A stretch of DNA of 64,000 nt from Micropterus salmoides. Lineage: Eukaryota > Chordata > Actinopteri > Centrarchiformes > Centrarchidae. The notes beneath the pieces were generated by a model. It made no database searches, was not told the origin of the DNA, and saw only the letters and a list, made by a program, of their open reading frames with translations. Below are positions 34,500 through 48,554 of this stretch, piece by piece. The stretch covers positions 15,799,403-15,863,402 of the forward strand of contig NW_024040040.1 of NCBI RefSeq assembly GCF_014851395.1, given 5' to 3'. Position 1 is the first letter of the stretch. Each line of letters starts with the position of its first letter. The translations under genes and the position numbers were made by a program.

Positions 34500-37099
34500 A
34501 TGTGTGGACCTGCCCTGCCCCTGTGTCTGCTGCTCTGGGTAGCAGGGACAGCTGTTTCCAGGACGCGAGGTATGTTGTTAAACTGACTATAACTCATTTT
34601 AGGAGGAATTTTTGTTAGAAGGCGCAATGGATAAGACGCATGCCTTTGGTGCGAGAGACCCGGGTTCAATCCCCCACTGTGATCCATCTGCCAATGTGTC
34701 CCTGAGCAAGAGACTTAATGCTGAAGTTGCTGAAGTTATTAGCAACTCCACAAAAGAGACGGTTTCATTTAGTGTTTGAGGCTCAAAGGAGTCAAATTAC
34801 TGAACATTTCTTATAAAAGAGAGTGTAGAGATTAGAGAAAAGTCAAAAATACAATGTTGTATATCAGTTCTTTTCTTTCCTTCCTCCTTAATCATCTCAA
34901 GACCCCTCAGATTTATCTTGTGACCATTTGGAGGGGCCTGACATCCTAAGTTGGGAACCCCTGGATTAAACCTCCGAACTGTATATAAATTTGCTAAAAT
35001 GTGTTTCTACTTAAAATCTCACATGAAATCTTAAATGTGACATGGTCTCTGAACTCAGGTGAGGTCGTAGCTCCTGCCAGTCTGAGTGCAGAGGCGGGTA
35101 GCTCCCTCCAGCTGGCCTGCAACGTCACCACGGCGATGGGTGACACTGTCCGGCAAGTTCGGTGGTACAACAAGCACAAGAAGATCCTCCTGGCGTACGA
35201 GCAGAGCGCCCCCATCCGCATCAGCCATCAGGAGCCCAACGTGCAGCTCACCACCTCCCACAATGACGGCAGCTCCATCACCATCACAAGGGTGAGGCCT
35301 GATGACGAGGGCTGTTACAGCTGCATCTTTGACGTTTACCCCACGGGCCTGCAAGAGGGCAAGACATGCATCAGCGTCACTGGTCAGTCTCGCTCTCTTA
35401 AAAGCTACTTCCGCCACCAGAGAGCTTGCAGATGTCTTATTTTAGATAATTAAAGGTTAATAATATCTTCCAACATGCTAAATCAGTTTTTGTGTTTGTT
35501 TTGGGATTTTTGTTCCTAGCTTCTGTTGTCTTAAAGAACAAGCTTTCTTCAGTTAGCATTTTCCAGTGCTGCAACTCACACCTAACATTTGAACTTTTGT
35601 TATTTTATCCCACATGACCCGATGTGACTGTGTTTATTTGTAGAAGTGGTGTGGTCTCCGTCCTGTCTGAGTGTTTTTCTCACATATGAGACAGGAAGAA
35701 GTAGACTGAACTGGCAGAACAGCGGGGGAGCAAGCCCACCCACCCAGTTAGCCTTGCCACTTCCTGTTGTTACTATTAAACGTCTGCATTTTTATTACTC
35801 CAGACTCCTGTAACCCCGACTTCTGCCCACAAACATGAGCCCTGTAAAGTTTTCATTGTACATATTGATGCCAGCAAAATAAATCTATATCTGATATTAA
35901 ATAAAATAACAGCAGCATTTCATTTGTCTTAGGTAAAGTGCACCAGGAGGGCAACAAGACGGCCGTGAGCGGGAAGTCAGCCACCCTGTCCTGCTGGTAC
36001 AGCCTCCCTGAGAGGGTGCGCCAGGTGCTGTGGAGGAAGACGGCCGAACAGGGCGACACCACCACCGTGGCCTCCTACGCCAAGCACAGCCACCGGAACA
36101 TAGCCGACCAGTTTGCGGGTCGGGTCAGCTTGAGCCTCTCCCTGGGGGACACCGACCTGACCATCCAGCAGGTCAGGACGGAGGATGAGGCCTGCTACAC
36201 CTGTGAGTTCCACACATACCCGGACGGCACCAAAAGCACCACCGCCTGCCTCTTTGTTTATGGTGAGGACCTTATCTGGGTAATACTGGGTGTTAGTGTC
36301 TCGCAACAACCCTGTCTGGTAAATGGCCATGTCTTTTAAACTCCACGCCCACCCACAGCTTAACGCCCAGGTACTTGGGTTTTGTCACTTGGGTAATTTT
36401 CTGTGACGTGTCATAAATTAAATATCATGTTTGATGAAGTTATTTGGGGGAAAAGAACTATTTATGACTAATGCTAGGTATTTCCAGACATTGTTCTAAA
36501 CAGGTCAGATAAAGAAATTTCCGTTCGTTCCACCACTCCTTGTCGCCATTTGCTGGGAAAAAATTATGGTGTTAAATTCTGTGTTACAGTCTCTGAGCTC
36601 TGGCTTCCCACTTGTGTTCACCAGACTGGTGACGCCAGCCGTATGAATAGGGCTAACCATTCATGGTCTAGCATCTAAAATGCAACAACAGACACATTAC
36701 CAATGTGTCAGACAAAGATCAGGAAGAGGAAGTGCTGTGTATAAATAAACAACAGGCCCTGAGGTGAAAGTTAATCTACTCATTAAAGTAGGTTCCGACC
36801 TGCTTTGGTGACGGCACTCCGTGTCCCTCGCCAACACTTAACCTCGTCCTCTGTTATTTCCCTCAATGTGCCAGAGAGGTGTAAACAACAGTGTTAAGCG
36901 TGTTGCCTCTCTTAGACTTTTAGAAGTCGTGAGCAAATGTTCCAGGAGTGCGAGTGGCCGCTAATCTTCCTCCGTGCGTGTTTTGGAGTGATAATGTTGA
37001 CAGAGGGAGGGGTGTCACTGAGGGGAAAGGGGTGATTTAATTTGGGAGAAAGCCCAGGAGATGAGTGGCTCACTGTTTCCCCAGACACAAGGCCCTCAG

Positions 37100-37148
<49 letters not shown>

Positions 37149-40100
37149 TTCTCCCTGCTCTGCTAAACAAGCTTTGTCTAAACTGAAGGGACCAGAGATC
37201 CAGACACAGCTACAAACACAACCACAGAGTTAGTAAAAGCTGTTTTTTCTCTGCTTTCTGCCGGCGTGTCTGAGGACAGCTTGTGTCATTGTGTCCTCAG
37301 GGCAGAGAGATTGACAGGCGATGTGTTCTGTCTCCATTATCACGGCAGAGAAACAAATCTCTGCTTTCTGCATTGGCAGGCTCAGACAAAATGCAAAATG
37401 GCAGCAACTACCACAAAGAAAAAACTAAATGACACGAAATATGTTGCTCTGAACTTAGAGCAACATTTACTCTTTTCGCTCAGTGTAAGATACTTAATAT
37501 CAATATAAATTTTATTTATATAGCACACTTAAAAACACACAGGGTTGACCAAAGTGCTTCACAGGTTAAAATACAACAACAAGACACTACTTACACAGTA
37601 AAAGTACAGCAATAAAACATTATAATATACAGTATATGATATATAGTGATATTAAAATTGCCAGGAATAATAACAGACTTAACTCAAAGGAAATTCCAAA
37701 GAAAAGACATGTTTTTAACAGTGATTTAAAACGTTTGAGAGTTGGGGCGGTTCTGATTTGGACTGGCAGGCTTCTGGGTACATTCAGGAGGAGGAGATTG
37801 GTGGATTTCAGCACTCTAGCTGCAGTATGAACGTGAAGAAGCTCCGTTAAGTACAATGGAGCCAATCCATTAAGGCATTTAAAAGTTAAAAGTAAGATTT
37901 TAAGATCAATCCTGTAATGAACAGGAAGCCAGTGGGGGGAGCGCAACACAGGTGTGATTTGGTCCCTCTTCTTTGCTATCAGGAGGCGGGCAGCAAAATT
38001 TTGGACTAACTGCAGGTGCTGAATAGATAACTTGTCTAAGCCCACATACAGGAGTTGCAATAGTCAAGGCGGGAAGTTATAAATGCATTAATCACCCTCT
38101 CCAAATCTTTAGTAGGGAGATAGGCCTTTTTCAGTGAACCCTTTGTTTTTACATTCAGGGGCAAATAAATTATTATAATATAAAATAATAATAAACGCAA
38201 TCTCTCTTTCACCAGTTTTACCCAAACCAGAGGTGAGCCATGTGACCTCATCCTCAGGGGTCACTGAGGCAAACTGTACCGCTCAGGCCCGACCTGCAGC
38301 GGAGATCACATGGAACGTCAGCGGGGACAACCGGACGCTCGGACTGCCCGTTTCTTCTGCCTACGACCAGGGCGACGGCACGACGATAGTGACGAGCACG
38401 CTGTTCTTCCAGTCGGGGCTGCTCAGTGACCTGTCCATCAAGTGCGTCGTGCACCACCAGGGCCTGGAGAAACCCCTCACAGTGCCCCTCAAGTCAAACG
38501 GTGAGGCGCAATCCTCATATGAAAGATCTTCTAAAGATCAGCATCAAGAGGTTTTTGCTGACATGTCTTTAGATAATTACTTTATTGATAAAGATAAAGC
38601 ATGAGTCACTTGCAGCACACCTTCTCCAGAAAAGTTCCACATAAAAATCTATAATTTGGACTACCCAAGGATACCCAAGATCACTAACATTTTTAGTGAT
38701 AAAATCAATATAAGTAACAGTATGTGCAATCAAGGCATTAAATTATAGCTAATTTAAAAAAAGATGCATGCAAGAAACGGGCCAGAAGCAAAACTACCTA
38801 CCACTACTACACAAAACATTGTCAAAATATGTAAAAACCAGTTCTGCTTCCCATCCTTGGGTGCTGAGGTGCAGTAGAAAGAAGGCTTTTGTTTTCCACA
38901 TGTGTGTATTCTCAGCTATTTCAGTCACGGGTAACTGCGGCTGCTTTGATGGCGTCCTGAATCCTGTAATGTTGCAGCATACGAGAAGGATTTTTTTTTT
39001 TTCTTAAGAAAGCCGTTACTCATCACCTAACATGTTTAGTCCAGATGTCATACATTTTACACATTTTAATTTTAAAACGTAAACAGTGTTGTGGAGTAAG
39101 GGCGTGTGTTTGTGTGCCGTAGTGGGTCCAGCCATGGTCGTCCTGCTCTCGGTGTGCGGCGTGGCAGCGGTCCTGCTCCTGTGTCTGTGTGTGTGCCTCT
39201 GCAAGTGCTTCATCTGTACCGACGGTGAGTCCCAACCCATGCAGCTTCACTTCCAACAAAAAAGCCTCATGTTTACTCTATCGAGCCACATTCACTTATC
39301 TTAAATGACTTAAACAGTTTCCATCCAGATGTTGTGTCATTTAATTACAGTTTGATTTAATCCACCTAAAACAGGAAACAGGACTGGTTGAATACTAGAG
39401 TTTGCAGCGGATGTATGCAACAATGTCATGTCTGCTCTCTAGTGGTTTTCCAAGGAATTCTGGGAATTACAGGGGATGGTTGCAAAATAGTAAACTTGAG
39501 CAATGTCGTCAAAAATACTGTACCTCCAGTAATGTGAGGATATAGATGTGGATTTCCTCTTGCCAGTTTCCCTCGCCCAGTAGCTCAGGAAAGGGTGAAG
39601 AAATTGAATAAGAGGCACTTTGAGCAATTCCTAATGTTGATCCTAACTGTGCCCGACTTCAGCAGAAGACTGAGGTTTTTCTGGCCGGCTCTCAGGAGTG
39701 ACTCTGTAACTGCATGAATGAGAAGCAGAGCTATAGAAAGGAGCAAGAACATCTGAGAAAACAAATTTGAAGATGTCTCGGTTCAGGGCATTTCTTTATT
39801 AAAGGATCTATATAATGGGAGAAAAAGTCACACCACTAATGCAGTGCATTGTTTATCTTGTGGCCTATTGTGCTGGCCAAGTTTTGAGTGCCTCTTGTCA
39901 TTGTAGTAATTATGATCAAGTGTTCACATTTCTTCTGGTTACATAAACAGAAAGCATCCTGGGATTGTAAGAGCCCTGACAAGCCGACCTCAGAGAACCT
40001 GAGGGAGGACACGTTTTCTGTGTCAAAGTTGTACTTAAAGCTGCTGTAGTCAGTATTTTTCTGTTGACAATGGATCACAGTTCCCCTCAGCTCTACGGAG

Positions 40101-43100
40101 CATTTCAGCAACTTTCAGCTCACAGTTCAGGTTTTCCGGCCCGTAACTTTATTGTTTTGGTTCACCCTCACCGCTTTTTCAAGGCGCACCAGAGGCAACT
40201 GTTTACAGTGGAAAAAATATATAAAAAACTGTACACTATCACAACATAACAAAGTTAGAAGCTAGCTGGTGAACATAGTGGAGCATTTAGCAGCTAAAGA
40301 GCCAGATATTTCCCTGAGGAGTTGGTGGAGACCAAAAACAGAGGGAGTGAATATTGGACTTGGACACAAACACGACTACAAATGAATGCTGATGTGCTGT
40401 TGTGTATGTTTAAATAAGCAACTGTTCGCTATCTCAACCTAAAAGATGATAATACTACATGTCAGCAATGTGATTACATCTTGTTTCTTCTGCCACCAAG
40501 TGGCCAAAATATCAGTTATCCAGGTTTAAAGAAGCTTAAGAGTGCCTGCCAACCACAAACACTGACAGCTACAATATACATATGTATGTTGTGCAAGTGC
40601 TGGAGAGATAAAAAAAAAAAAAAAGTAGTCTGTATTCATAATCACAGAAACATTCCTAAAAGTTGTACCACACTGTGAATGTGTTCAGACTTTTACCAAT
40701 AATACAAACTGAGAATGTCTCTGATGCAGCTGGTCCTGTAAAGCATAAAGAAAATAAAAGACTGAATATAAGAAGAAACTACACTTAATGGTTGAAATCA
40801 ATCATTTACTACACTGGATAGCTAATCAGACAGTTTTCTCTCATCAACTGCTTCAGATGCAGATTCAAACACTCAGTTGCAGCTCAGTTGTGTCAGGCCC
40901 TAAGGCAGCCAATATAATAAATAATATATTTACTTTGTCAGTTACAAAGAACTCATATAAATATATAATCTCCCCAAAATTGAGGTATTCTCATATGGTG
41001 CCAATTATTCCAGAAGGGCTGTTCAAAGAACAAATGTTAGATTTGGGAAATTAATCTGTTTCATCTGTCTTTGCTGTGGAAAGAAAATCTCAGAGGAAGT
41101 GACTATGGTGTAGGTGCATGTTGGTAAAGTAAGCATCATCTCACATTTCTCTGAAAACACACCCTAAAGGTCAAAAAGGGCACACAGCTACTTTCCACAT
41201 AGAGATGCCAGGGGTGGATGCTTACTCATGTCATCAGCTCCCCCTTGACTCCTGTTAACACCTTCCTCACAGTCCTCTCTGGGTGTCATGGAAACAGTGC
41301 AGTGCCAGCGTAATGTGGCGCTGCCCCTTTATCATAAATTTTCTGCCCTCCGAGGAGAGGCAGGGAAAACCAAATGTATCGCAGCAGTGACAGAAGCCTT
41401 GGCAGACACCGGCGCTTCTGCTGGCCAAGCAAAAGTCGCTGCCGTAAAGGAAGAATAACAAAAGCAGGAGCTGATGTGTCGAGGTCAGGACGGTCCCACG
41501 GCTACTCTCGATTTGGCAAAGTACAATGTAGCTGTGTCACACGAGCCAACCGAAGCCATAATAGAAATCCCATCAAATAGATTTCACAAACTCTTCTACA
41601 ACAATTCATTTTCTAAACAGGCCTCAATCACAAGCTCAAGCAGAGATTTGTGAGTTTCCCTTTCCTTCTCCTCATTGTTTTCTTGTGCAATAAGAAAGCA
41701 GAGGTCACATACTCATGTCTTGAGGATGGAAACCCATTGACACATCGCCTTCATTCCTACTTTCCTCGCCATCTCATCATGTCAAGTTCCAAAACAAGCA
41801 TTCGCCCACAAGGGTCAGACAAAACAAAAGCCTCAATCATGTTGTTGATTTAAGAATGTTTGTGTGGTTCTCACATCCCTAACTCAAGAGACGGTCTTGA
41901 CACTTTTAAATACTGTATTTGCATGTGATTGATAGTGTTGTGTTGCCTCCAGAACTTGCTCAAGTATCTGGGGCCTAACATTCAGCGTGGGATATCTGGA
42001 ATAGGCTGCAGCTGGGTCACTGCAAAAATAGATTTTTCTCAGGGAAAAAAAGAGCTCCTGTTTGCTTGAGACTTTCCACATTGCTTGAAAGTCCTTCCTC
42101 CAACTCTGTGGACCCTGAGCAGAATAACAAGTGGTTGTCCCGATTGTGTTGAGTTAGCAGCCAGAAGAAAAGACCCTCTTTCTCTGTCTAATCCCTTGGA
42201 CTGTGGAGTAAGACAGACATTAGAGGCCTGGAGGGGGACAAGGAGGGACAGAGCCCAAAGTTGAAAGCCTGCCCAGTTGATAACAACGCCCTCTCTCAAA
42301 CTGAACTGTACAGACACACACACATGCTGTATTTCCCAGTCTTGGCTTGGCTGAGATGTGCCAGGGACACAAGCTTTTACTGTGATGTGATTCAGATTGC
42401 AGTTTAAGGGAAGAGAGCTGTGATGCGAAGTGTCTCAAGTCCTTATTTGGAGCTGACCAGATTCATTTTGTCTTTATCTTTTTTTTAACTTTATCTTTCA
42501 AGGCTTTTTTGATTGCATCTCACACACGACAACAGCTTGCAGAGGGCCATTTTGTGAATATTATCACATTCGAGTTCAACTTCACACCTCTGATCTCCCA
42601 GGACATGTATGATCCAATGTGTATTAACATTAATATTAGCAACACATTTAAAACTAATGCAATGGCTGGGGATACACAATGTGGTTTCTAGCCATGCAGA
42701 TCATTGGAAAATTACACTTAGAAAAGTTAACAGGAACATTTATTTCCAGAAAAAGTCCTGGTCAGTATGAACATTGATAAGAAATAGTCCCTATGAAAAC
42801 TCTTTCAAAGCCCCTGAAAACGTTCATATAAGTATATTTTCTATAACGTTAAATATTTAAGACATAATCAGCACCTTTCAGAGTTAAAACCAAAACTATC
42901 TGCATGACTTGGATGCCACTAGACGTGAGAGGGAACATGTGCTTGCTTATAATTTGGGTCAGTTGACCCTTTAAGTTGTTGCAGAAGAGATACAGGCCAG
43001 CGCGTTGGTTGCACAACAGAAGTTCACAGTAAAACTTTATGTTGACAAATGCTTAGAGATGATGAGCTGCAGAGAAACCCACTGTGGATGGCTTGAAAAG

Positions 43101-44903
43101 TTGTGATGTCTGCGGCTGAAGTTGCACCGCAGGCCGGCCACAGAGGCTTTTGTGGTTCCTTTTGAATCAGTGGGCGTAATTCAGCCTTGGCCTGCTTCAA
43201 TCACGGCTGGGAAGCAGGGCCAAGGCCTGAGGTTCTTCCAGTAAAATGCTACTGGTCTATTTGTGTCTGTGTTTCCATGATTTTTTTTGGTGTGGCCCAA
43301 GTGGAGATGTACAGACTATAAGGTACAGTGGCACAGCTCAAAGGACAGGAAGTTCGCCACAGATATGAACCTTTTATCGGTGAAAGCAAATGTTTTCAGT
43401 GGCACCTCTCAATCTGTGGCATCACAGGAAGTGTGGAGGAGTGACCATATCCAGTCCAGCACACAAACCGGCCGGACCTTGAATCATGAGGGCAAAACTG
43501 ATTACTCCTTAGAGATCCGAGAAAGGAAAACAGAACATGAATTGGACTTAGAATACAGAGAAGCATACCAAGTTGTTAACATGAAGAAAATGACCAGAGC
43601 TAGTCACTGCACTGCAAAAAAATAACCATCTTTAACCTTAAAATTATTCTAATATTGAGCCTTTTATCAGTAAAATGTGTTGTCCTCTGCAGTGTGGTTA
43701 ACTCATCACTCTTGCTCTAATTGGCTTTTAGGCTACATGTGTCGATTCAGCTTCAACACTATAGACTTTTTCTGAGTGAGCCACCTCCTAAATAACTCAC
43801 ATTGCTGCCACATGTAGCCGACATTAAGGTGTGGCAGGCACTTAATTATGACTGTGGAATTCCTGCAGTGTTTCATTATTTTCTGCATGTGGTCTTTTGG
43901 ATCCCAGTCGGTGTTTTGGTGTATGCGTGCACGCGTGCGCAGACATGTATGAGCTTGCTGTGTTTATTCTTGCATTCTTGTGTGGGATTTTACATCAAGT
44001 AAATACTACCTCTGCCCATGACGTTGAGATATTTTTGCCTTGAGCTCTCACTCTTCACTTGGTGCTGCTGTAGAAACAGTATGGAATTGTTTGCCTTGTG
44101 TTCTGTATACACCAATTTTCAATTTGTTCACTACTTTGGTTTATGACCAAAGACCTGACTCTCAAGCCAAAGCTGTATTTTTTGTTTAGTGATATACAGC
44201 AACTGTTAGTACCCTCTAAACTTATATTTTCTGGCCCAACAATTTTTTCTTATGATAAAGATTCCAGTCTTTTGGATGTTTATGGAAAACTTTTAGCTAT
44301 TAAGATAGGGTTATACGTAGTTGTCATAGTAATATTAGGAAACGGATATATATATATATATTATATAAAAAATTCACACTTTATACAAAGAAAATATAAT
44401 TCAGTTTAGATGGTGTCATATTGCTCAACAAACAGGATACAGCAGAAAGTAAATGGGATGAAAAGCTGAGGAGCGGAGTGTATAGCGAAAAACTTCTTTT
44501 TGAACAAGTTAGGGCATGAAACTTGGGCTGAAAGTGTCTGCTGTTGTGTAAATTGTCCCAAAAATAAATAAACACAGTGCATAGATCAGTGTAAGAATCA
44601 ATAAAAAAAATCAACTGTATACCTGTGCATGATGTATTGTTCATGTTCTCATCACTAAATGGGTAAAAACACTGAAATTAGAGCCAGCTTTCCAAAAACC
44701 TTATGTCAAACTCATACTGCTCAACTTTTTACTGGTGGAATATGTCAGGGAAAAAGGTGTTGCAGCCCGACAGGACATGCAGAGTGCTGAGAAAGGATTG
44801 CGTGATTATTGCAAAATGGGAAATCAAACATTGTGGAAAGTTTCTCAGGACAAGGCTGACCAACTAACTGTGTGTCTCTCTTCTCTCTTTCTGTCCAGAC
44901 TGA
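34500..44903 (+). CDS. cd200: CD200 (OX-2 membrane glycoprotein) with V-V-C2 layout
   Basis: Exons 34500-34569 (signal, CGPALPLCLLLWVAGTAVS), 35059-35382 (V1; LACNV, VRWYNK, DEGCYSCIFDVYPTG), 35933-36262 (V2; LSCWY, VLWRK, DEACYTCEFHTYPDG), 38216-38500 (C2; ANCTA, ITWNV, IKCVV), 39123-39224 (transmembrane, Cys-rich CLCVCLCKCFIC) and 44899-44903 give 371 codons plus stop. All Ig exons are phase 1-1. The last splice gives only Asp then TGA, so the cytoplasmic part is a few residues. Canonical CD200 has one V and one C2, so the two V exons mean domain gain or exclusive exon choice. The C2 domain keeps the core Trp that the tandem copies lost. The downstream BTLA neighbour supports orthology. Expected role: ligand for an inhibitory CD200R-type receptor on myeloid cells. 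Confidence 0.75.
34615..34790 (+). repeat. tRNA-derived SINE in cd200 intron
   Basis: A tRNA-like head has an A box (GCGCAATGGATAAG, 34622) and a B box (GGGTTCAATCC, 34672). It is followed by a fish SINE body (TGTCCCTGAGCAAGAGACTT). The body and the imperfect stem argue against a functional tRNA. Confidence 0.65.
37103..37146. repeat. (GT)n microsatellite
   Basis: An uninterrupted run of about 22 GT units in the V2-C2 intron of cd200. Confidence 0.97.
37500..38190 (-). mobile_element. L2-type LINE 3' fragment
   Basis: The minus-strand frame of 146 codons carries the end of a LINE reverse transcriptase (LVQNFAARLL, then ITPVLRSPHWLPVHYRIDLK and LNGLAPLYLTELL). A second frame upstream (SRLDYCNS) continues it after a frameshift. 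It lies directly before the C2 exon of cd200. Confidence 0.85.
39225..44898. other. Long 3' intron of cd200, no coding exon seen
   Basis: 5.7 kb between the transmembrane exon and the nearest usable acceptor. Short open frames (such as 43287-43625) show no domain, signal or exon phase and are probably chance. A (TA)n stretch is near 44346. Confidence 0.45.
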
Positions 44904-45264
44904 TTTGGAGCCCGGCGTCATGGCTGCTTTGATGAAGGTCCAGGGGAGCTCTGAGCCTGACCTAGCTGCTCAGCACCGTGCCCTCCAGCTCAGCGTGCAG
45001 AGGAAGGGAACAGAGCTTTCACAGAGCTGAGACAACACTGCCGGTTCTGCTTCTATGAGCTTGGAAGATACCGCTAGTGCAGACACAAATTTCTCGTTGT
45101 TTATTACAAAGTAAACAGAACTAAAAACACAGTATTTAACGCTAGATATTACACTTACAGTAGAACAGTTGCTTTGATAATTGATCAAATCGTTGTGATA
45201 TGAATAGAGGTTTTATATCTTATTCCACGAAGAAGGTCCAGTTATTGGGCTAAAGTGATAATCT

Positions 45265-45271
<7 letters not shown>

Positions 45272-45304
<33 letters not shown>
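45272..45304. repeat. (GT)n microsatellite
   Basis: About 16 GT units. A shorter GT run lies at about 45965-45984. Confidence 0.95.
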
Positions 45305-45306
<2 letters not shown>

Positions 45307-46889
45307 ATAAGTTATATTTTCAATTTAAATTTAGGTTGAGTAGATTTTGTTTTTGACTTTGTTGGGTGGCTTATTAAGAAAATTAATTACTTGGATCTAA
45401 ATTTATATACATAAATAATTTATCAGAGAGGGAGTTTATTAGTTCCCATTCAAAAATAACCCATTTTTTCTTTAAAGCTCCTTAAAACATGGTTTCAAAT
45501 CTTTTTTTTTTTTCTAAAAAAAGTAGGAACAAAACTTTCCTAGTTGTCGTCAGGTCATTGTGTGAGATTTGATTGACAGTGATATGGAAACATAATCAAA
45601 CAAACCCCACAACTGTCATCAGATTTTAATTCTGATTTCTGATTGTTCCCTGAGCTTAGCCTACATGACGTCACCTACCTTGCAAGTTACAGTAAATCAA
45701 AAAGAAGCAGGGGGACAGAGGTTAAACTTATAGTGAACCAGCCCTGTTGTGAGTCAGACTCAACGGATTTTTTGAGTAGAAGAATGAAAGGTTTGTTATT
45801 TATAGCTGCTGTGTTGTGTGGGACAGAGAAGGGTGGTCAACCTGTAACCTTCATGTACCCGGTGGTTTACACCGCCCAAACGATTCCTGTGTGGAGGAAC
45901 CTCGCGGACGTGAATCACTGTTTGTGGCAGACAGAAACTGTGCGAGGGTATTGGAGTGTGTCCACGTGTGTGTGTGTGTGTGTGTTTTGAAACTGAAAGG
46001 AAGCATGTGTGAGGAGCATCAGTGTTAAGAATTTAACCATTTATTTGGGAAAATATTAATATAGGCCCACGTGGGCTGTGTACAGTATAGTTAATTTTGT
46101 AGAAAATCTCATTCATCAGGGAAAAAAACCCATATATTCTGTTAACAATTAAACATCGCTGTTGGATGGTCATCTACTTTTACGGTGAAGTCTTATCTGT
46201 ATATAAAAACAGTTAAGGGTCAAATGTTAATAAATGCCTACACTGAAGTTAAAAAACGTAGCTGTTGTCTACCTGCTGTTTTAATTTTTCTTTCAGTTTA
46301 ATAATCATTCAGTCTTCAATGTCAAAAGTGTTTCTGAACAGAATTCACCTTTGTAGCATCTGTAAGAGATATGATTTACTGTACTGGTGCTGAGGTTAAA
46401 AGTAGATCAGAAATAAAACTATCTGCTGTTTCACTGTTTATTTTTATGTACTGTATATTGGAGATATTTGAGTAAGAATGTCAAATAATACCTCAAAGTA
46501 ACTGAACTCTCCACACTAGCTTGGTTTCTCTTGACATTGTTGGGCGGTGATGTATGAAGGCTGTGGGTGGGACAGTAACCTCACCAGAAACTCACACAAT
46601 AGGAAACTCATTTCCTCCACAGCCCACTCCAGTGACTTTACTATTTCAACTCTCAGACCCTGCAACTGGCATCACGACTTGAATTTTTTTAAATAATCTA
46701 TGACTAAACAATGCAAATATTTAAAGCTTAAATTAGCTTCAGATTAGCCCACATCCCATTCAAACTGTTTCAGGTGTTATTATTGAGTCAGTCAATTGTG
46801 AGTCATGGATGAACTGAGTTTCACACCAAAATAATAATTATTGACATAACATTAAAGCACGCCATGAGTTCAACCAAGGTTTCTGTTCC

Positions 46890-46945
46890 ATCCATCCATC
46901 CATCCATCATCAACCGCTTATCCTGCGTACAGGGTCGCGGGGAGG
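46890..46945 (-). repeat. LINE 3' end, (CATC)n orientation
   Basis: CCATCCATCCATCCATC followed by AACCGCTTATCCTGCGTACA is the reverse-oriented counterpart of the 25189-25316 repeat. A 5'-truncated insertion. Confidence 0.6.
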
Positions 46946-48214
46946 TTTCTGTTCCTTAAAATTATTTTAGAAATGTGTTAGACTCATGTAAAGATTCCCA
47001 ACCAGAGTATTTATTATTTATTGGTATTACTCTGGACACTAATTGAGATGGCTTTTAAAAAGTTTGTAGTTAGCAAGTGAGCAGAAATCTTAACAGTTAA
47101 CAGTAATGTAACAGAAAAATGTTTGAAACAGTTAGCTAAAAGTAATGTAAGTATAAAACAAATATGAAATGTTTGAAATTGTTTGCAGTAGTAATAGCAG
47201 TAGCTAAAAGTCACAGAAACCCTGACACTTAAAGTGGTGGTAGGATATTACAAATGCAAACTAGTCAAACAAAAATGTTGACATTTTAATTGTGTGAAAA
47301 AATATTCTAACAATCCAATCAGCATTAAAGTCTAAAATCAATTAAAAAGGACATATTTGCAACATGACGGGTGATATAGATGAAATGCTACGTTAGTGAC
47401 AGCGTTAAGTGAAATTCTGTTAATGTACTGTAAGTGTAGCCCAGAGGCTTAAGAACTTATTAGGTTTTACTTTGAAATGAATTACATTTGCTTTTTTGTA
47501 AAAATGTAAACAAAGTGTGTTAGATTGAGAGTGGGAACCCTCTTTGTCTCAGAAAGTGATCAGTTTTCTTGAATTTTTCTCAAACTGAATTTATCCTGTT
47601 TTGGAAAAGCGTGTCTGAGTGGGGCATTGTAGCGTTTTCTCCAAACATATTTCATGTAAAATAAAGTGATTGATTTTCCTTACAGTTTCCACAAAGTTCA
47701 CAAAGACCGGAAAGGGTAAGTATTATTTTGTCATTAAATCACATAATTTGACTATTAATTAAAAACAGAGGCTATCTGGAGGAAACTTTTGGTCCCTCTA
47801 TGGCTTTAATGGTTTATGCGGTCACACTGGTAAGAAATAATGAATTCAGTAATCACCTTAAGGATTTTGTTAATGTGTCTGCAACCTGTGTCACGAAGTT
47901 CAGAACCCTGAGTTTTGCTTTTGCACCACTAGATGGCGACCATGTTTAATTTGTTTTAAAGTGACCCATCCAGCCTTTACTCAAGTTTTTGCACAATTTA
48001 ACACTTCCACTGGACAAAAATAACATGTTAAAGAAAATGGCACCGCTGTGAAAGATGTGGACCCCTAATAACAGCTGAAAACAGCCCCATACATGTTTTT
48101 GTACTTCCTTGTTTATAACTCTAAAGAGGGAATGAGTCTCTCTACCTGCATGTGTCACATGGTCGATGGTGGGCGATGCAGTATGTTGGGTGGGGAGGCA
48201 TCTATGTTTGTGTA

Positions 48215-48501
48215 TTTGTATGTGTGTGTGAGTTTCATGTTTTTATATCCCGGTGGGGACTTTAACCTGAATGCATGCTAATTTATGGGGACTCCTGTCA
48301 CCATGGGTCAAAACTTGAGGTCCCTGCGGGTAGAGATTGCTTTTTGAAGGTTAAGACTTGGTTTTAGGATTCAGGTTACAGTTGGGTTAAGGGGATGGTA
48401 AAGGGTAATGGTGGATTAGGTATGTAGTTGTGATGGTTAATGTCAGGGTGAGGGGATAGGAAATGCATTATGTCTAAAAGATGTCCCCATTGGGATAGAG
48501 G

Positions 48502-48553
<52 letters not shown>
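48215..48553. repeat. Interspersed repeat ending in a (GT)n tract
   Basis: A GGGGACT-rich stretch (CCCGGTGGGGACTTTAACCT, later GATGTCCCCATTGGGATAGA) runs into a perfect GT tract of about 24 units at 48505-48553. It looks like a common fish repeat with a microsatellite tail. Confidence 0.5.

Positions 48554-48554
<1 letters not shown>

Noticed and set aside
34615..34690. tRNA gene
   Set aside because: A and B boxes are present, but the stems are poor and a fish SINE body follows directly, so it is a SINE head.
43287..43625. 112-codon open frame as a gene
   Set aside because: No domain, no signal, no splice partner in phase and ordinary intron composition; likely chance.
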